NCBI GenBank assembly: GCA_001897445.1
Contig: MKSX01000020.1
Coordinates: 1 to 64,000 of the forward strand
Length of the DNA: 64,000 nucleotides
DNA from: Alphaproteobacteria bacterium 33-17
GTDB lineage: Bacteria; Pseudomonadota; Alphaproteobacteria; Rickettsiales; 33-17
Direction: 5' to 3'
The position numbers were made by a program, and so were the translations under genes. The notes beneath the pieces were generated by a model. It did not search any database. It saw only the letters and a list, made by a program, of their open reading frames with translations, and was not told where the DNA came from. Positions 37,392-47,589 of this stretch are shown in pieces (the first letter of the stretch is position 1; every line of letters begins with the position of its first letter).

Positions 37392-38927
37392 TTATGCTTT
37401 GGCCGCTGCTTCTTCTTCTGCTTTACGTCTTTGAGCAATAGTAATTTTTTTGCTTAAGCCTTTTACAGCAAATAACCATACAACGCAGATGATTAAGAAA
37501 ATCACTGATGTTGTAGGAGCAAGAATTACTACGTCTTTAACCGCAAATACTAACGCAAGTGTACTTTGTACGAAAGCACCACCAGCTTTACCAAGTCTAC
37601 CGCCTAATACGTCAACCGCAGCTTTACCTTTGGTTTTTAGTTCGTTATCAAGTGGAATATAAGCCATCTCTTTTGTTGGATCAAAGAGAGAGTATTTTAC
37701 AGCTTTAGATATTGTTACTAAACCTGCACCAAGGAATGCTGCAAACGCCATTGTTGTGAAGCCCATTTCCTGGAACATTGGAGCAAGTGAATCTTTTTGA
37801 ATAATAACAAAGAAGAACACTGAACCACAAAGTAAAGTAATAAGTGGTGTTATTACCGCAGCTTTAAACCAGCTTAAAGAACGAAGGATATTAGCACCAA
37901 CACCTAAGATGAATAATATTGTGAAAATACCAACGAATGTTGAGAAGTTACCCATGAATGCATGGTAACCGCTTTGGTTGCCGGCATAGTAAAGTTTAAG
38001 CTGTTGTTTCCATTGTACTTCAACTAAGTTAATAGAGATACCGTAAGAAACTACGAGTAAAACGATTAAGCCAAGTTCAGGTGAAGTGAAGATAACTTTA
38101 GCACTTTCGCTAAGGCTAAGTTTAGCTTTTTTCTTCTTAGGTTTGTTAGCAGCTTCTGCTTCATCATAGAATTTTGGATCACTGAGAACATTTGTATGCA
38201 TCCATCTGAAAAGGTACATAGCAAGCACACCCATAGCAGCAACAATTGCCATTAAAATCTTAAGTGATAAGCCCCAATGGTCACCTTGTACTTCTACGTA
38301 GTGGTGAATGTTGTTACAGAAATGCTCTGTTTGACCTGCGAAAATGAGACCAATGTTTGCAATTAAAGCGAAAAGACCGTAGAAGCGTTTTGCTTCATTC
38401 ATTCTTGTCACTTGGTTGGCAAACTGCCAGAAGAGTAATGATACCATCGCACTTCCCCAAATTTCTGCCATTACATAAAATGATGAGAATGCCCAGTGAG
38501 CATAAATATCAATAAATCCTGTAAGATTAGGATATGCTTGGTGTAATGCAGCAATTGATTCAGGAGAAGGATGTACAGCAGCAATGTTTGGATAAATCAA
38601 GAATCCAAATGCTGCAAAATATACTAAGAAAGGCGTTACGATAACATAGAAAATCTTTTCACTGTTAAAGATATTAGATAACTTAGCATATAGTATTACA
38701 AACAATACCGCACATGGTGTTACGCAGTATAATTTGAGGAATGGAATAATATTTGCGCCTGCAGCGTTTACTACTAGTACGTCTTTTGTATCACGCATTA
38801 CTGTGTAATTGAATAAAAGACAGAACATAATAAGTGCCATAGGCAAGAATTTTTTCATTTCGTAGTTATGTATCGGCCAAAAGATACCGCGCCACTTAGA
38901 AAAATGCTCTTCGGTTTTAGTACTCAT
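37392..38927 (-). CDS. tlc: ATP/ADP translocase (Tlc/NTT family)
   Basis: Nucleotide transporter of the Tlc family, found in obligate intracellular bacteria and plastids, which exchanges bacterial ADP for host ATP or moves other nucleotides. The 511-residue protein has 11-12 hydrophobic helices; FNYTVMRDTKDVLVVNAAG and PFLKLYCVTPCAVLFVILYAKL are family signatures near the N-terminus. The C-terminus is a charged Lys/Glu/Ala tail. Whether it exchanges ATP/ADP or has another nucleotide preference cannot be told. It is a single-gene unit with its own terminator. This is the clearest sign of an energy-parasitic lifestyle in the window. Confidence 0.93.
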   Translation of the reverse strand: MSTKTEEHFSKWRGIFWPIHNYEMKKFLPMALIMFCLLFNYTVMRDTKDVLVVNAAGANIIPFLKLYCVTPCAVLFVILYAKLSNIFNSEKIFYVIVTPFLVYFAAFGFLIYPNIAAVHPSPESIAALHQAYPNLTGFIDIYAHWAFSSFYVMAEIWGSAMVSLLFWQFANQVTRMNEAKRFYGLFALIANIGLIFAGQTEHFCNNIHHYVEVQGDHWGLSLKILMAIVAAMGVLAMYLFRWMHTNVLSDPKFYDEAEAANKPKKKKAKLSLSESAKVIFTSPELGLIVLLVVSYGISINLVEVQWKQQLKLYYAGNQSGYHAFMGNFSTFVGIFTILFILGVGANILRSLSWFKAAVITPLITLLCGSVFFFVIIQKDSLAPMFQEMGFTTMAFAAFLGAGLVTISKAVKYSLFDPTKEMAYIPLDNELKTKGKAAVDVLGGRLGKAGGAFVQSTLALVFAVKDVVILAPTTSVIFLIICVVWLFAVKGLSKKITIAQRRKAEEEAAAKA

Positions 38928-39252
38928 GTAAATTCACCTTAAAAAAATTAATTGAACATAGTTGAATTGTGACTAAGCTAAAATTTGTAACTTTTTAACT
39001 TGAGTTTTGCGTTAATAGTTCCAAGATTAGATAGTATTATTTACTAAAAAATTTGCAATTATTTAACAAAAAACAACTTAAATCATTATTATGCAAATTT
39101 TATGCCTAATCATGATTTTCCTATGCTTTCTAACAGAAAATTAAAACAATGTAAAGAAAATACTAATAATAAATTGAATGATTTATTATTTTTTAAAAAG
39201 TTTCAAAATCAGCAATTTGTTATGAATAAGAATGATAGTTATTAAATTTAGA
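38928..39252. other. Intergenic region upstream of tlc
   Basis: 325 bases with no gene. It includes the presumed tlc promoter region and the decayed 87-base palindromic element at 38995-39081. Otherwise it is AT-rich sequence in which I see nothing further. Confidence 0.5.
38995..39081. repeat. 87-base palindromic element, copy 2 (decayed)
   Basis: The left end TTAACTTGAGTTTTGC matches the ends of the 24595-24681 element at 15 of 16 positions. The right end ACAAAAAACAACTTAA matches at 13 of 16. The overall length is the same 87 bases, but the interior has diverged. Confidence 0.5.
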
Positions 39253-39327
39253 TGGTGCCGTAAGAGGGATTCGAACCCCCGACCTATCGCTTACAAGGCG
39301 ATTGCACTACCACTGTGCTATTACGGC
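39253..39327 (-). tRNA. tRNA-Thr (UGU)
   Basis: A 75-base cloverleaf with encoded CCA. The anticodon loop reads CTTGTAA (anticodon UGU, threonine). The acceptor stem GCCGTAA pairs with TTACGGC, and the T loop has GTTCGAATC. Confidence 0.96.
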
Positions 39328-39394
39328 TTATAGGTGCAATTGTGTATTTGAACAAATGGGAATTTACCTATTATTTCATTTTAAGTCAATAGTT

Positions 39395-40069
39395 TTATTT
39401 GTGATTTTTCAATTTTGTTTGATCTAACAATATTTTACATGCAAAGATTGCCATATAATAAAAAGGTGTGCAAATTAGGCTAAACATTATTTTAAATAAA
39501 ATTGCACTTGAAAATACAGTAAAAAATTTACCGTTAGGTATGGTTCCAAGGTATAGCATTAACGAATATATGACAACAGAATCAGTTATTTGTGAAACTA
39601 TAGTGCTGGCGTTATTTCTGAGCCATATATACTTTCCTTTAGTTAAATCTTTGAAAAATAAATATATTCTAATATCAATTTTTTGGGCTAAATAGTTGGA
39701 TAATATAGAAGCTCCAAATACAACTTCGTATAATCCGAACATTTTATTATACTCATCTTTTGAAATGTATGACCAGGAAGTTGATGGTAATGTATTTGTT
39801 ATCATAAGTAACAAAGCCACAAATAGCGAACTTATAACGCCACATTTTACTGCAAAATCAGATTTTTGTTTACCATAAAACTCCGATATTAAATCGGTAA
39901 ATATAAAAGTAATAGGGTAGGTTAAAGCTCCGACGGATAATTCAAAATCTATTCCAAATATACTAAAGCTTGTAAACTTCTTAAAAATTATGTTTCCTAA
40001 TATAAGGCAGCTACAAAATAAGGTAAGTAGCACTATGTATATTTTGGTTCTGTATCCGAAATCGTTCAT
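39395..40069 (-). CDS. Queuosine precursor transporter (YhhQ/VUT family)
   Basis: A 224-residue membrane protein of the YhhQ family, which imports queuosine precursors such as preQ0 or preQ1 for tRNA modification. LSVGALTYPITFIFTDLISE with FYGKQKSDFAV and the late NNASTIVSQITDSVVIY are the family hallmarks. About six membrane helices are present. Salvage would fit a reduced genome. I saw no preQ1 riboswitch upstream. Confidence 0.88.
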   Translation of the reverse strand: MNDFGYRTKIYIVLLTLFCSCLILGNIIFKKFTSFSIFGIDFELSVGALTYPITFIFTDLISEFYGKQKSDFAVKCGVISSLFVALLLMITNTLPSTSWSYISKDEYNKMFGLYEVVFGASILSNYLAQKIDIRIYLFFKDLTKGKYIWLRNNASTIVSQITDSVVIYSLMLYLGTIPNGKFFTVFSSAILFKIMFSLICTPFYYMAIFACKILLDQTKLKNHK

Positions 40070-40187
40070 GGCATACCATATTGACGGTTAATTTTTAGCG
40101 TATAATATAAATTTTTTAATTTTTTCTTATTATTAATGTGGTAGAATTTTATTATATACTGCAATACTTATAATACTAAGGGCATGC

Positions 40188-40490
40188 ATGAACAACATAT
40201 TTTTTGAAAGAATTAAGCATGATTTGGGTTCTTTAGTAATCCCAGCTAATGATTTTACCAAGTTATTAACAATTGAAATATTGTATTACTTACCTGATTA
40301 CCCTAGTATATTGCAGAGTTTTACCTGGCAAATGGAAGATATTTCACCAACCTATCCGCATTTAGATCGATTTTTAACTTATTGGGATAAGGAAATTATA
40401 GCTAAAATTAACTCTGTAAATGTAAGTATAGGTGGGGAATGTGGCAACCGAGAGTTTAGATATCTTAAAGATGTAATCAAATTAATTTAA
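40188..40490 (+). CDS. Usg-family protein
   Basis: A 100-residue protein matching the alphaproteobacterial Usg family: LLTIEILYYLPDYPSILQS, then FTWQMEDISPTYPHLDRFL and YWDKEI. Its biochemical role is not established to my knowledge. Its presence supports an alphaproteobacterial origin. Confidence 0.85.
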   Translation: MNNIFFERIKHDLGSLVIPANDFTKLLTIEILYYLPDYPSILQSFTWQMEDISPTYPHLDRFLTYWDKEIIAKINSVNVSIGGECGNREFRYLKDVIKLI

Positions 40491-40604
40491 ACAGATTAAG
40501 TTTTTTCTTGTCAAACAATTAATTACAGTATTTAATTATATCAATAGCATTATTTAATGTTGTATTGTAAACATACAACAAAGAACAGTGGGTGAAATTG
40601 ATAG

Positions 40605-41915
40605 ATGATTAAATACGGTGCCATTAGAAATAGAACGAAAGTCTCGTTAATATATTTCGCAGTCCTGATGGCTATGACCATAATCATGGTCGGTATTTCA
40701 GAATATAATAAAATCGAATCAACTCCTACTCCTAACTTACTGGATAATAACGATATTTTCTCATTTCGTAAAACTGATGCAATAGTCCCTCAGGATAATT
40801 CTGTTTCATTTACAGTTCAGAACGGTGATACTTTAAGAAGCATACTTGCAAACGCTGATATTAGCGAAAACGACGCAGGTAATATCATAAAGTCATTAAA
40901 AAAGGTCTATGACCCTTCTAAAATCAGTATTGGGCAGAATATATCCATTTTCTATGACGACTTTGATAAAACTTCTATCTCTGCCGTAAAATTCTCTATC
41001 ACATCAGAAAAAACCATAGAGCTTTCCAAAACAGATGAAGGCTTTTCTGTTAAAGAACGTTTCATACCCCTTGTTAAAAATTATGTGCATGTAACCTCTA
41101 AAATTGAAGGCAGTTTATTTGGTTCGACTCAGGCAAGTGACGTGCCATCTATTATTGCCCAGGAATTTGTAAAGCAATTCAGTTACGACGTTGACTTTCA
41201 ACGTGATATTCACGAAGGCGACAGCTTCGATCTTGTTTATGAACGTTATTATGATGCATATGGTAACTATGCCCGTGATGGTAAGCCTATCTACATGTCA
41301 CTAAACCTTGCTGGGGAAGTTTATAAACTTTACTATTTTGAGGGAAAAGACGGGAAGGGTGATTATTATTCTGAAAGCGGGGCATCGGTTCGTAAGGAAC
41401 TATTAAAAACACCAATTAATGCTTCCAGGATTTCTTCTGGTTTTGGTTTAAGAAAGCACCCAGTTCTTGGTTATAGCAAAATGCATAAAGGCGTAGACTT
41501 TGCTGCTCCTATCGGAACACCTATATTTGCTGCGGGTGATGGTACTATCATAGAAATGGGTCGTAAAGGTACATACGGTAATTATATTAAGCTAAAGCAT
41601 GGATCAGGCTATAGTACTGCCTATGCACATTGCTCGAAGTTTAAAAAGAACCTGAAACTGGGTACTAGAGTACAGCAGGGTGAGGTTATTGCATATGTTG
41701 GGGCAACAGGACGTGTTACAGGACCTCATTTGCATTTTGAGGTACTCAAAGGTTCTCAGCACATTAACCCTGTAAACGCTAAGTTTGCTTCTAATAATAA
41801 GGTTAATGTAAACGAAACTAGAGAATTTAAGCGCTATGTTCAAAAGCTTAACCGTAAGCTAATTTCAATGCCAAGCCATACAGAAATTTCCGCAGATTCT
41901 ATAAAAGGGTTATAA
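40605..41915 (+). CDS. M23-family peptidoglycan endopeptidase
   Basis: Zinc metallopeptidase of the lysostaphin/LytM type, 436 residues. An N-terminal membrane anchor (SLIYFAVLMAMTIIMVGI) is followed by an OapA/LysM-like segment (VQNGDTLRSILANADISEND). The C-terminal M23 domain has zinc ligands in MHKGVDFAAPIGTP and the GPHLHFEV motif, with YAHCSK between. It would act in the periplasm, cutting peptide cross-links during growth or division. Confidence 0.92.
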   Translation: MIKYGAIRNRTKVSLIYFAVLMAMTIIMVGISEYNKIESTPTPNLLDNNDIFSFRKTDAIVPQDNSVSFTVQNGDTLRSILANADISENDAGNIIKSLKKVYDPSKISIGQNISIFYDDFDKTSISAVKFSITSEKTIELSKTDEGFSVKERFIPLVKNYVHVTSKIEGSLFGSTQASDVPSIIAQEFVKQFSYDVDFQRDIHEGDSFDLVYERYYDAYGNYARDGKPIYMSLNLAGEVYKLYYFEGKDGKGDYYSESGASVRKELLKTPINASRISSGFGLRKHPVLGYSKMHKGVDFAAPIGTPIFAAGDGTIIEMGRKGTYGNYIKLKHGSGYSTAYAHCSKFKKNLKLGTRVQQGEVIAYVGATGRVTGPHLHFEVLKGSQHINPVNAKFASNNKVNVNETREFKRYVQKLNRKLISMPSHTEISADSIKGL

Positions 41916-42028
41916 CCTGCCAAAGTATTTTTAAATAAAAATCCTGTAAAATTTAGTTATCTGTAATTGATAATTTAAGGTTTTCTGCTATTATCGCTGA
42001 AATTTACTATATATTTCAGGAATTTAGA

Positions 42029-42697
42029 ATGTCTTCAAAAAATGTCAAAGTGAATAATAGCCTTTCAAAATATATCCAAATCACAAGAGATGAGCAAAAA
42101 AAACCAGAGCTTGTGGCAATTGGTATTGCCAGAAGTATTCTGCTGGCAAGCATGATATGGAGTTTAATCTCTAATGTGATTAGGCATATTCCAGTAATAG
42201 GGGGCTTGCTCAATGTGAAGCTTATTAAATTAGCTGTAAGTTATGCTGGTGCTATGTTTATTAATAACACAAATGCTTTGAAAATTTTATCGACTAAAAT
42301 GCAAAATTTAGATAAAGATATACAAAAATTTGCTAAAAAAAATACTCATCAAACAAAAGACATTAATCTTCAATTTTTTCAGAATTATTTACTTACAGGT
42401 TTAAAACATACGTCTCACGCTTTAAGTATTGCAGCAGGCTTTATGTTTGATTCATGGTATGCTGAAAAAACAATTGTAAATTTAATAAATAAAAATCAAG
42501 GTACTCTATTTTCTGATTTAATAGCTCGAATACTTAATGCTTTTGGTAGTGACGTTACTGAAGATTTAGAGCAAAGAATTATTGATAACAATAAAGGACT
42601 AATTGAAACTTTATCTCCAATGCCAATTTTTTATGATTACAGAGCTGAAGTTTCTAAAGGTGCTGTTCAGCAAATCTATAATGATTTAGGAATCTAG
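42029..42697 (+). CDS. Hypothetical protein with hydrophobic N-terminal half
   Basis: I do not recognise this 222-residue protein. Residues 28-75 contain two hydrophobic stretches (IARSILLASMIWSLISNVI and LIKLAVSYAGAMFI) that may enter a membrane, and a third weaker one lies near LSIAAGFMFDSWY. The rest is polar and helical. It runs convergent to motB, with two bases between stop codons. No family or role can be assigned. Confidence 0.6.
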   Translation: MSSKNVKVNNSLSKYIQITRDEQKKPELVAIGIARSILLASMIWSLISNVIRHIPVIGGLLNVKLIKLAVSYAGAMFINNTNALKILSTKMQNLDKDIQKFAKKNTHQTKDINLQFFQNYLLTGLKHTSHALSIAAGFMFDSWYAEKTIVNLINKNQGTLFSDLIARILNAFGSDVTEDLEQRIIDNNKGLIETLSPMPIFYDYRAEVSKGAVQQIYNDLGI

Positions 42698-42699
42698 CC

Positions 42700-43584
42700 T
42701 TATTTTAAATTAGTTGGTGAGGCGAGATTTCTATCTTTAAGTGGATTAATAGAGTTTTTCATAAGTATAATTGAAAGCCTAATATTTTCAGGTGCATTAG
42801 GATCTTTTGTATTTAAAAGCTCTCGGTCTGCCTTGCCCCCAATTTTACCTATCTGATCAGAATCTATACCAGCTTTTTGTAAGTATTGCCTTGCAGAATT
42901 TGCTCTATCTGAGGATAATTCCCAGGCATCGTAGCTTCCTGTTCTTGCGCTTGTTGTATAGCCTGTTACAGAGATAAAGTTAGGCATATATTTTATCATC
43001 TGAGCAACTCTTTCTAAAATGAGCTTGGCATGAGGTGCAAGTTCAGTGGTTCCTGGCTTAAATGTTGGCTTGTTATTAGTATCTACTATCATAATTTCAA
43101 GCCCTTCGGGAGTTATATTGATTCTAATATTTTCAGCATTATCCTTTAAAACTTTATCCTGATTTATAGCTGCCTTAAGTGCTTGCTCCATAGTAATGAA
43201 GTTTTTTTGATCTGCTTCATCATCTTTATTTTTTTCCTCAGGTGGAGTGATTAAAACTCCTTTTGAAGGTGCGCCGTAAAGAATTTGATTATCTGCATAT
43301 TCAGCTTCTTTATTAGATTCTGTCTTGCTAGAAGATTTACCGCCCTGAAAGCCAATACCTTTTTCATCTCTGATTCCTATTGTTGGGGTGAAATATTCAG
43401 CAATCCCTCTTAATGTTTCCTGTGGGGCGCTTGATAAAAGCCAAAGTAAAAGGAAAAACGCCATCATCGCGGTTACGAAGTCAGCATAAGCAACTTTCCA
43501 AGCTCCACCATGGTGACCGCCGGCTACCTTATTGATCTTCTTGATGATTATAGTGGTTCCACCACCTTCTTTATCTTTTGACAT
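42700..43584 (-). CDS. motB: Flagellar motor stator protein MotB
   Basis: Peptidoglycan-anchored stator subunit, 294 residues. The single membrane helix carries the proton-binding Asp35 in YADFVTAMMAFFLLLWLL. After a linker longer than in enteric MotB (about residues 75-145) comes the OmpA-like peptidoglycan-binding domain with TGYTTSA, WELSSDRANSARQYL and IGKIGGKADREL. It is about 24 kb from motA and on the other strand, so stator subunits must be balanced without an operon. Confidence 0.93.
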   Translation of the reverse strand: MSKDKEGGGTTIIIKKINKVAGGHHGGAWKVAYADFVTAMMAFFLLLWLLSSAPQETLRGIAEYFTPTIGIRDEKGIGFQGGKSSSKTESNKEAEYADNQILYGAPSKGVLITPPEEKNKDDEADQKNFITMEQALKAAINQDKVLKDNAENIRINITPEGLEIMIVDTNNKPTFKPGTTELAPHAKLILERVAQMIKYMPNFISVTGYTTSARTGSYDAWELSSDRANSARQYLQKAGIDSDQIGKIGGKADRELLNTKDPNAPENIRLSIILMKNSINPLKDRNLASPTNLK

Positions 43585-43700
43585 AAATATTTAAAATATA
43601 TGAACTTATTAATATATTGTCGTGTATTATTTTCCTAAAGTCAAGTTTAGTTTTAGTTGGTCAAATTACTGAATGTATGATAAATTCTTGGCACAATTGA

Positions 43701-45458
43701 ATGAAACGGTGCAGTTTAATGAGTAAGTTTTCCTCTCCTTTAAGATCGCTAATAATTGCTTTAGATTATGTAAAGCCATTTAAATATGAGCTTGTAGGGG
43801 TTATGGTGTCACTTGCTATATCTTCAAGTTCAGTTCTTGGAATAGGTGATGGCATAGGCAGCCTGATAGATAAAGGTTTTGCTAAAAATGATTATAAGGT
43901 TTTAAACGAAGCTCTAATTATTTTATTAGCCGTATCTATAGTACTTGCAATTGCAACGTTTTTTAGATCATTTTTAATTTCAAATATATGCGAAAAAGTG
44001 GTTGCTAAAATCCGTCAGGATGCTTTTTCTGTAGTTGTTGGAATGCCTGTTGAGTTTTTTGAGTCGCATAAAATATCTGATATTATTACAAGGCTTACTA
44101 ACGATACAACATTACTAACTAACATCATTACAGCTCTGTTATCGGTTGCCATCAGAAATATGATATTACTTATAGGCGGGCTGGTTTTACTCGTTAAAAC
44201 AAGTGTTTTTCTGAGTATTATTGTACTGGGACTCATGCCTTTAGTAGTAATTCCTATTGTAATTGTTGGCAGAAAGGTAAGAACTTTATCAAAGGATGCT
44301 TTGGCAAAAATATCTGAAATCAGTGAAAGAGTAGAAGAAAGCTTAAGGGGCATACTTACAGTTCAGGTATTTAATCGCGAAGCCTATGAAAAATCTATTT
44401 TAAATGGTAAGGTTGACGAAGCTCTTCATGCCGCTCAGGAAAGAATATTTTTACGGGCTTTGCTTGTGGCACTAGTAATTGCTATAGTATTTGGTTCAAT
44501 AAGCTTTGTATTATGGATAGGTGGTCATGAAGTTATTGATGGAAAGCTTACTAGTGGTAGTTTGTCGTCATTTGTATTTTATGCTGTGCTTGTTGCTTCA
44601 AGTAGCGGGGCGCTTGCAGAAACATTAAGTGAATTCCAAAAAGCACATGGTGCTGTTGATAGAATATTTCATTTACTTGCTTATAAAAGTAATATTAAAG
44701 ATCCTGAGAGTCCAAAAATAATTAATGTAAGCGAATTTTCAAGTATAAACTTTGACAATATCAGCTTTGCATATCCCTCTAATCCATCTAAAAATGTTTT
44801 AAGCAACTTTAGCTTATCAATAAATAAAGGTGAGACCATTGCTTTTGTAGGGCTTTCAGGCAGTGGTAAATCTACAATTTTTAACCTGCTTTTAAGGCTT
44901 TATGACCTTGAATATGGTGAGGTTAAAATAAATGATATTAATATCAAAAATATACTCATGAGTGATCTAAGACGGCATTTTGCAATAGTTCCGCAAGAAA
45001 CGGTTATATTTTCGGCAACCATTTATGACAATATAAAATATGGTAATTTAAATGCTAGTTTTGAGGATGTTGTACAGGCAAGTATTGCAGCCGAAATTCA
45101 TGAATTTATTGAAGGATTGCCTGAAAAATATCATACGTTTGTTGGTGAAAAAGGCATGAGGCTTTCAGGCGGTCAAAAGCAAAGGATAGCAATCGCCAGA
45201 GCAATACTTAAAAATGCCCCAATTCTCTTACTAGATGAAGCTACAAGTAACTTAGACAGCGAAAATGAGCAGCTTATACAAAAGGGTCTTGCAAGACTTA
45301 TGGCGGGTCGTACAACTCTTGTAATTGCTCACAGGCTTTCTACAATTGAAAATGCAGATAAAATAGTAGTACTTGATGGTGGGGAAGTTAGCAAAATGGG
45401 AACTCATGATGAGCTTTTAAGCACTTCAGATATATATAAAAAATTAGCCAAAGTATAA
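43701..45458 (+). CDS. ABC exporter, MsbA/multidrug type
   Basis: A 585-residue half-transporter with six N-terminal membrane helices and a C-terminal ATPase domain. Walker A is GLSGSGKST, the signature LSGGQKQR, Walker B ILLLDEATSNLDSE, and the switch His is in VIAHRLST. The organisation fits MsbA-type lipid or drug exporters; the substrate is unknown. A second in-frame ATG at 43719 could be the true start. It precedes the helicase gene by 24 bases on the same strand. Confidence 0.9.
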   Translation: MKRCSLMSKFSSPLRSLIIALDYVKPFKYELVGVMVSLAISSSSVLGIGDGIGSLIDKGFAKNDYKVLNEALIILLAVSIVLAIATFFRSFLISNICEKVVAKIRQDAFSVVVGMPVEFFESHKISDIITRLTNDTTLLTNIITALLSVAIRNMILLIGGLVLLVKTSVFLSIIVLGLMPLVVIPIVIVGRKVRTLSKDALAKISEISERVEESLRGILTVQVFNREAYEKSILNGKVDEALHAAQERIFLRALLVALVIAIVFGSISFVLWIGGHEVIDGKLTSGSLSSFVFYAVLVASSSGALAETLSEFQKAHGAVDRIFHLLAYKSNIKDPESPKIINVSEFSSINFDNISFAYPSNPSKNVLSNFSLSINKGETIAFVGLSGSGKSTIFNLLLRLYDLEYGEVKINDINIKNILMSDLRRHFAIVPQETVIFSATIYDNIKYGNLNASFEDVVQASIAAEIHEFIEGLPEKYHTFVGEKGMRLSGGQKQRIAIARAILKNAPILLLDEATSNLDSENEQLIQKGLARLMAGRTTLVIAHRLSTIENADKIVVLDGGEVSKMGTHDELLSTSDIYKKLAKV

Positions 45459-45482
45459 ATTTTGGGATTTTAAAGAGGAAAA

Positions 45483-46766
45483 ATGAATACAGTAGATTTA
45501 ATGAATGCTTTGTCTCCGGATCAGCATCAGGCAATAAATGCAGTAAGAGAGGGCAGAAATGTATTCATCACTGGTAAGGCGGGTACTGGAAAGTCCTTTT
45601 TAATTACGTTACTTAAAGCACTATACCATGACCGTGGAATTGAAATTACAGCTACAACAGGTATTGCTGCCGTAAATATTGGCGGTGCTACTATCCATTC
45701 GTTTTCAGGGATTGGAGCAGGGGATATGCCTGTTGAATTTATAGTAAAGCGGTTAAAGTCTGCCAAATCACGCCAAATGCGTAAGAAAATCAAAGAATGC
45801 AGGCTATTGGTAATAGATGAAATATCAATGCTTGCCAGCGATACAATTGATAAAATTGATATGGTTTTCAGAAACATTCGTGAAGTTAATGTACCATTTG
45901 GTGGTATTCAGGTGGTATTAATTGGAGATTTTGCTCAGCTTCCACCCGTAACACGTGATAACCAGTATTCCTATGCTTTTAATAGTCAGGTATGGCGCGA
46001 AGCTAACTTAAAAGTGTTCGTATTAAAGAGTATTTTTAGGCAAAAAGACCCTGAATTTATTGAGCTTTTAAATAATATTAGACTTAACCAGCTATCAGAT
46101 AAAGACGTAAGACTTCTTAAATCTCGTGAAAACCTTAAGCCTGATTTTAAAAACTTAACCATTATTGCAACACATAATGATCAGGTTGATAGAATTAATA
46201 CCCATTTTCTGAAAGAACTTAATACAACATCTCAAAGCTTTAAAATGGAAGAATATGGGGATGATAAGGATAAACTTGATTACCTAAAAAAATACTGCTT
46301 AGCTCCAAGTTCTTTAGAGCTTAAAATTGGCGCGCAGGTTATGATGCTTAAAAATACCCACTACAAAGAAGGTATTATTAACGGATCAACCGGCAAAGTA
46401 CTTGATTTTATTATATTTAAAGGCAGAAAACTACCTGTAGTTAGGTTTAACAACGGTGTTGAAAAGGTTATTGAATATGAATCATGGGCATTAGAGGATA
46501 TTTGCCTGGAGACTGGCAGGTTATCTGAAATTGCCTCAATTGCGCAGCTTCCATTAAGTTTAGCATGGGCCATTACGGTGCATAAATCACAGGGAATGTC
46601 TATTGACCGCATATATTGCGACTTAAGTAAAGCATTCGCACCAGGTCAGGTTTACGTAGCTTTATCAAGAGCCAGAAGTTTAGAGGGGCTTTATATTCAG
46701 AACTTTAACCCTCGTAAAATCATTGTAAATCAGCAAGTTAAAGATTTTGAACACTCTCTTGCTTGA
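45483..46766 (+). CDS. PIF1-like DNA helicase
   Basis: Superfamily 1B helicase of the PIF1/RRM3 type, 427 residues. Walker A is ITGKAGTGKSFL, the next motif TTGIAAVNIGGATIHSF, Walker B LLVIDEISML, then LIGDFAQLPPV. The C-terminal AWAITVHKSQGMSID with VALSRARSLEGL is motif V/VI. Such enzymes unwind 5'-3' and can clear G-quadruplexes or R-loops. GAGG lies just before the ATG. Confidence 0.9.
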   Translation: MNTVDLMNALSPDQHQAINAVREGRNVFITGKAGTGKSFLITLLKALYHDRGIEITATTGIAAVNIGGATIHSFSGIGAGDMPVEFIVKRLKSAKSRQMRKKIKECRLLVIDEISMLASDTIDKIDMVFRNIREVNVPFGGIQVVLIGDFAQLPPVTRDNQYSYAFNSQVWREANLKVFVLKSIFRQKDPEFIELLNNIRLNQLSDKDVRLLKSRENLKPDFKNLTIIATHNDQVDRINTHFLKELNTTSQSFKMEEYGDDKDKLDYLKKYCLAPSSLELKIGAQVMMLKNTHYKEGIINGSTGKVLDFIIFKGRKLPVVRFNNGVEKVIEYESWALEDICLETGRLSEIASIAQLPLSLAWAITVHKSQGMSIDRIYCDLSKAFAPGQVYVALSRARSLEGLYIQNFNPRKIIVNQQVKDFEHSLA

Positions 46767-46791
46767 TTATTTAAATATTATGATAGGTAAT

Positions 46792-47589
46792 TTACAACTT
46801 AACAAGTTCTCTTAATATTATTGAAAGGCTTACCATAATTAAAAAATATCCAAATGCCCTTTTTTGATGATGGTCTTTGAGTTTGCTGGCAAGCTTATTA
46901 CCTATGTATAAACCTAATAGAGATGATAATACAAATTTGCCTAAAAATAACCAATTAAGGCTTGGAAGTAATTTATAGTCACCCACGATTCCTACAGATG
47001 AGTTAATGCAAATAATAAGCAGTGATATTTTGGTTGCATAACGCATTGAAAAACCTAAAATACTAACCATAGCAGGTACAATTAAAAAGCCGCCACCTGA
47101 ACCTACTAAGCCTGTGAGACAGCCTATTAAAAAGGCTACTGCAAAATACTTAGGGTATACTTCCTTAATAGATGTTGCATCCCCGCGTTCTACATGGTTT
47201 CTAAATGCCATTCTAAAGCCAGAAATTAGCATCATAATTGCTATAATTGCCTTAAGTAAAAAGTCTTTGGATAATTTGATTAATTCAAAATCTATAATTG
47301 TTTCAGGTATTTCCTGTAACAAATAATGCCTAACTAAATATGTAGATAACGATGAAGGAAGTGCAATTGCAAACGCTTTTGAAACATTTAATTTATTCTT
47401 TTTCTGCCCTAAAACAAAGCCCACTAAGCAGGTAACTGCTACAATAAATAATGAGTAACTGGAGGCTACAGTAGGTTTTATAGCGAATACATATATTAAA
47501 GCAGGTAATGCTAAAATTGAGCCGCCGCTACCAAATAAAGCTAAAACCATGCCTATGCAAAGTCCACATATTATAATCGCTAACCACAT
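46792..47589 (-). CDS. TauE/SafE-family permease
   Basis: A 265-residue membrane protein with two related halves, each carrying the family's glycine-rich motif: GMVLALFGSGGSILALPAL near the N-terminus and GCLTGLVGSGGGFLIVPAM in the second half. Members export sulfite or organosulfur compounds, though most have no known substrate. It is convergent with the helicase gene, 25 bases apart. Confidence 0.9.
   Translation of the reverse strand: MWLAIIICGLCIGMVLALFGSGGSILALPALIYVFAIKPTVASSYSLFIVAVTCLVGFVLGQKKNKLNVSKAFAIALPSSLSTYLVRHYLLQEIPETIIDFELIKLSKDFLLKAIIAIMMLISGFRMAFRNHVERGDATSIKEVYPKYFAVAFLIGCLTGLVGSGGGFLIVPAMVSILGFSMRYATKISLLIICINSSVGIVGDYKLLPSLNWLFLGKFVLSSLLGLYIGNKLASKLKDHHQKRAFGYFLIMVSLSIILRELVKL

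Noticed and set aside
40070..40187. preQ1 riboswitch before the queuosine precursor transporter
   Set aside because: No recognisable preQ1 aptamer pseudoknot core could be picked out in the short AT-rich leader.
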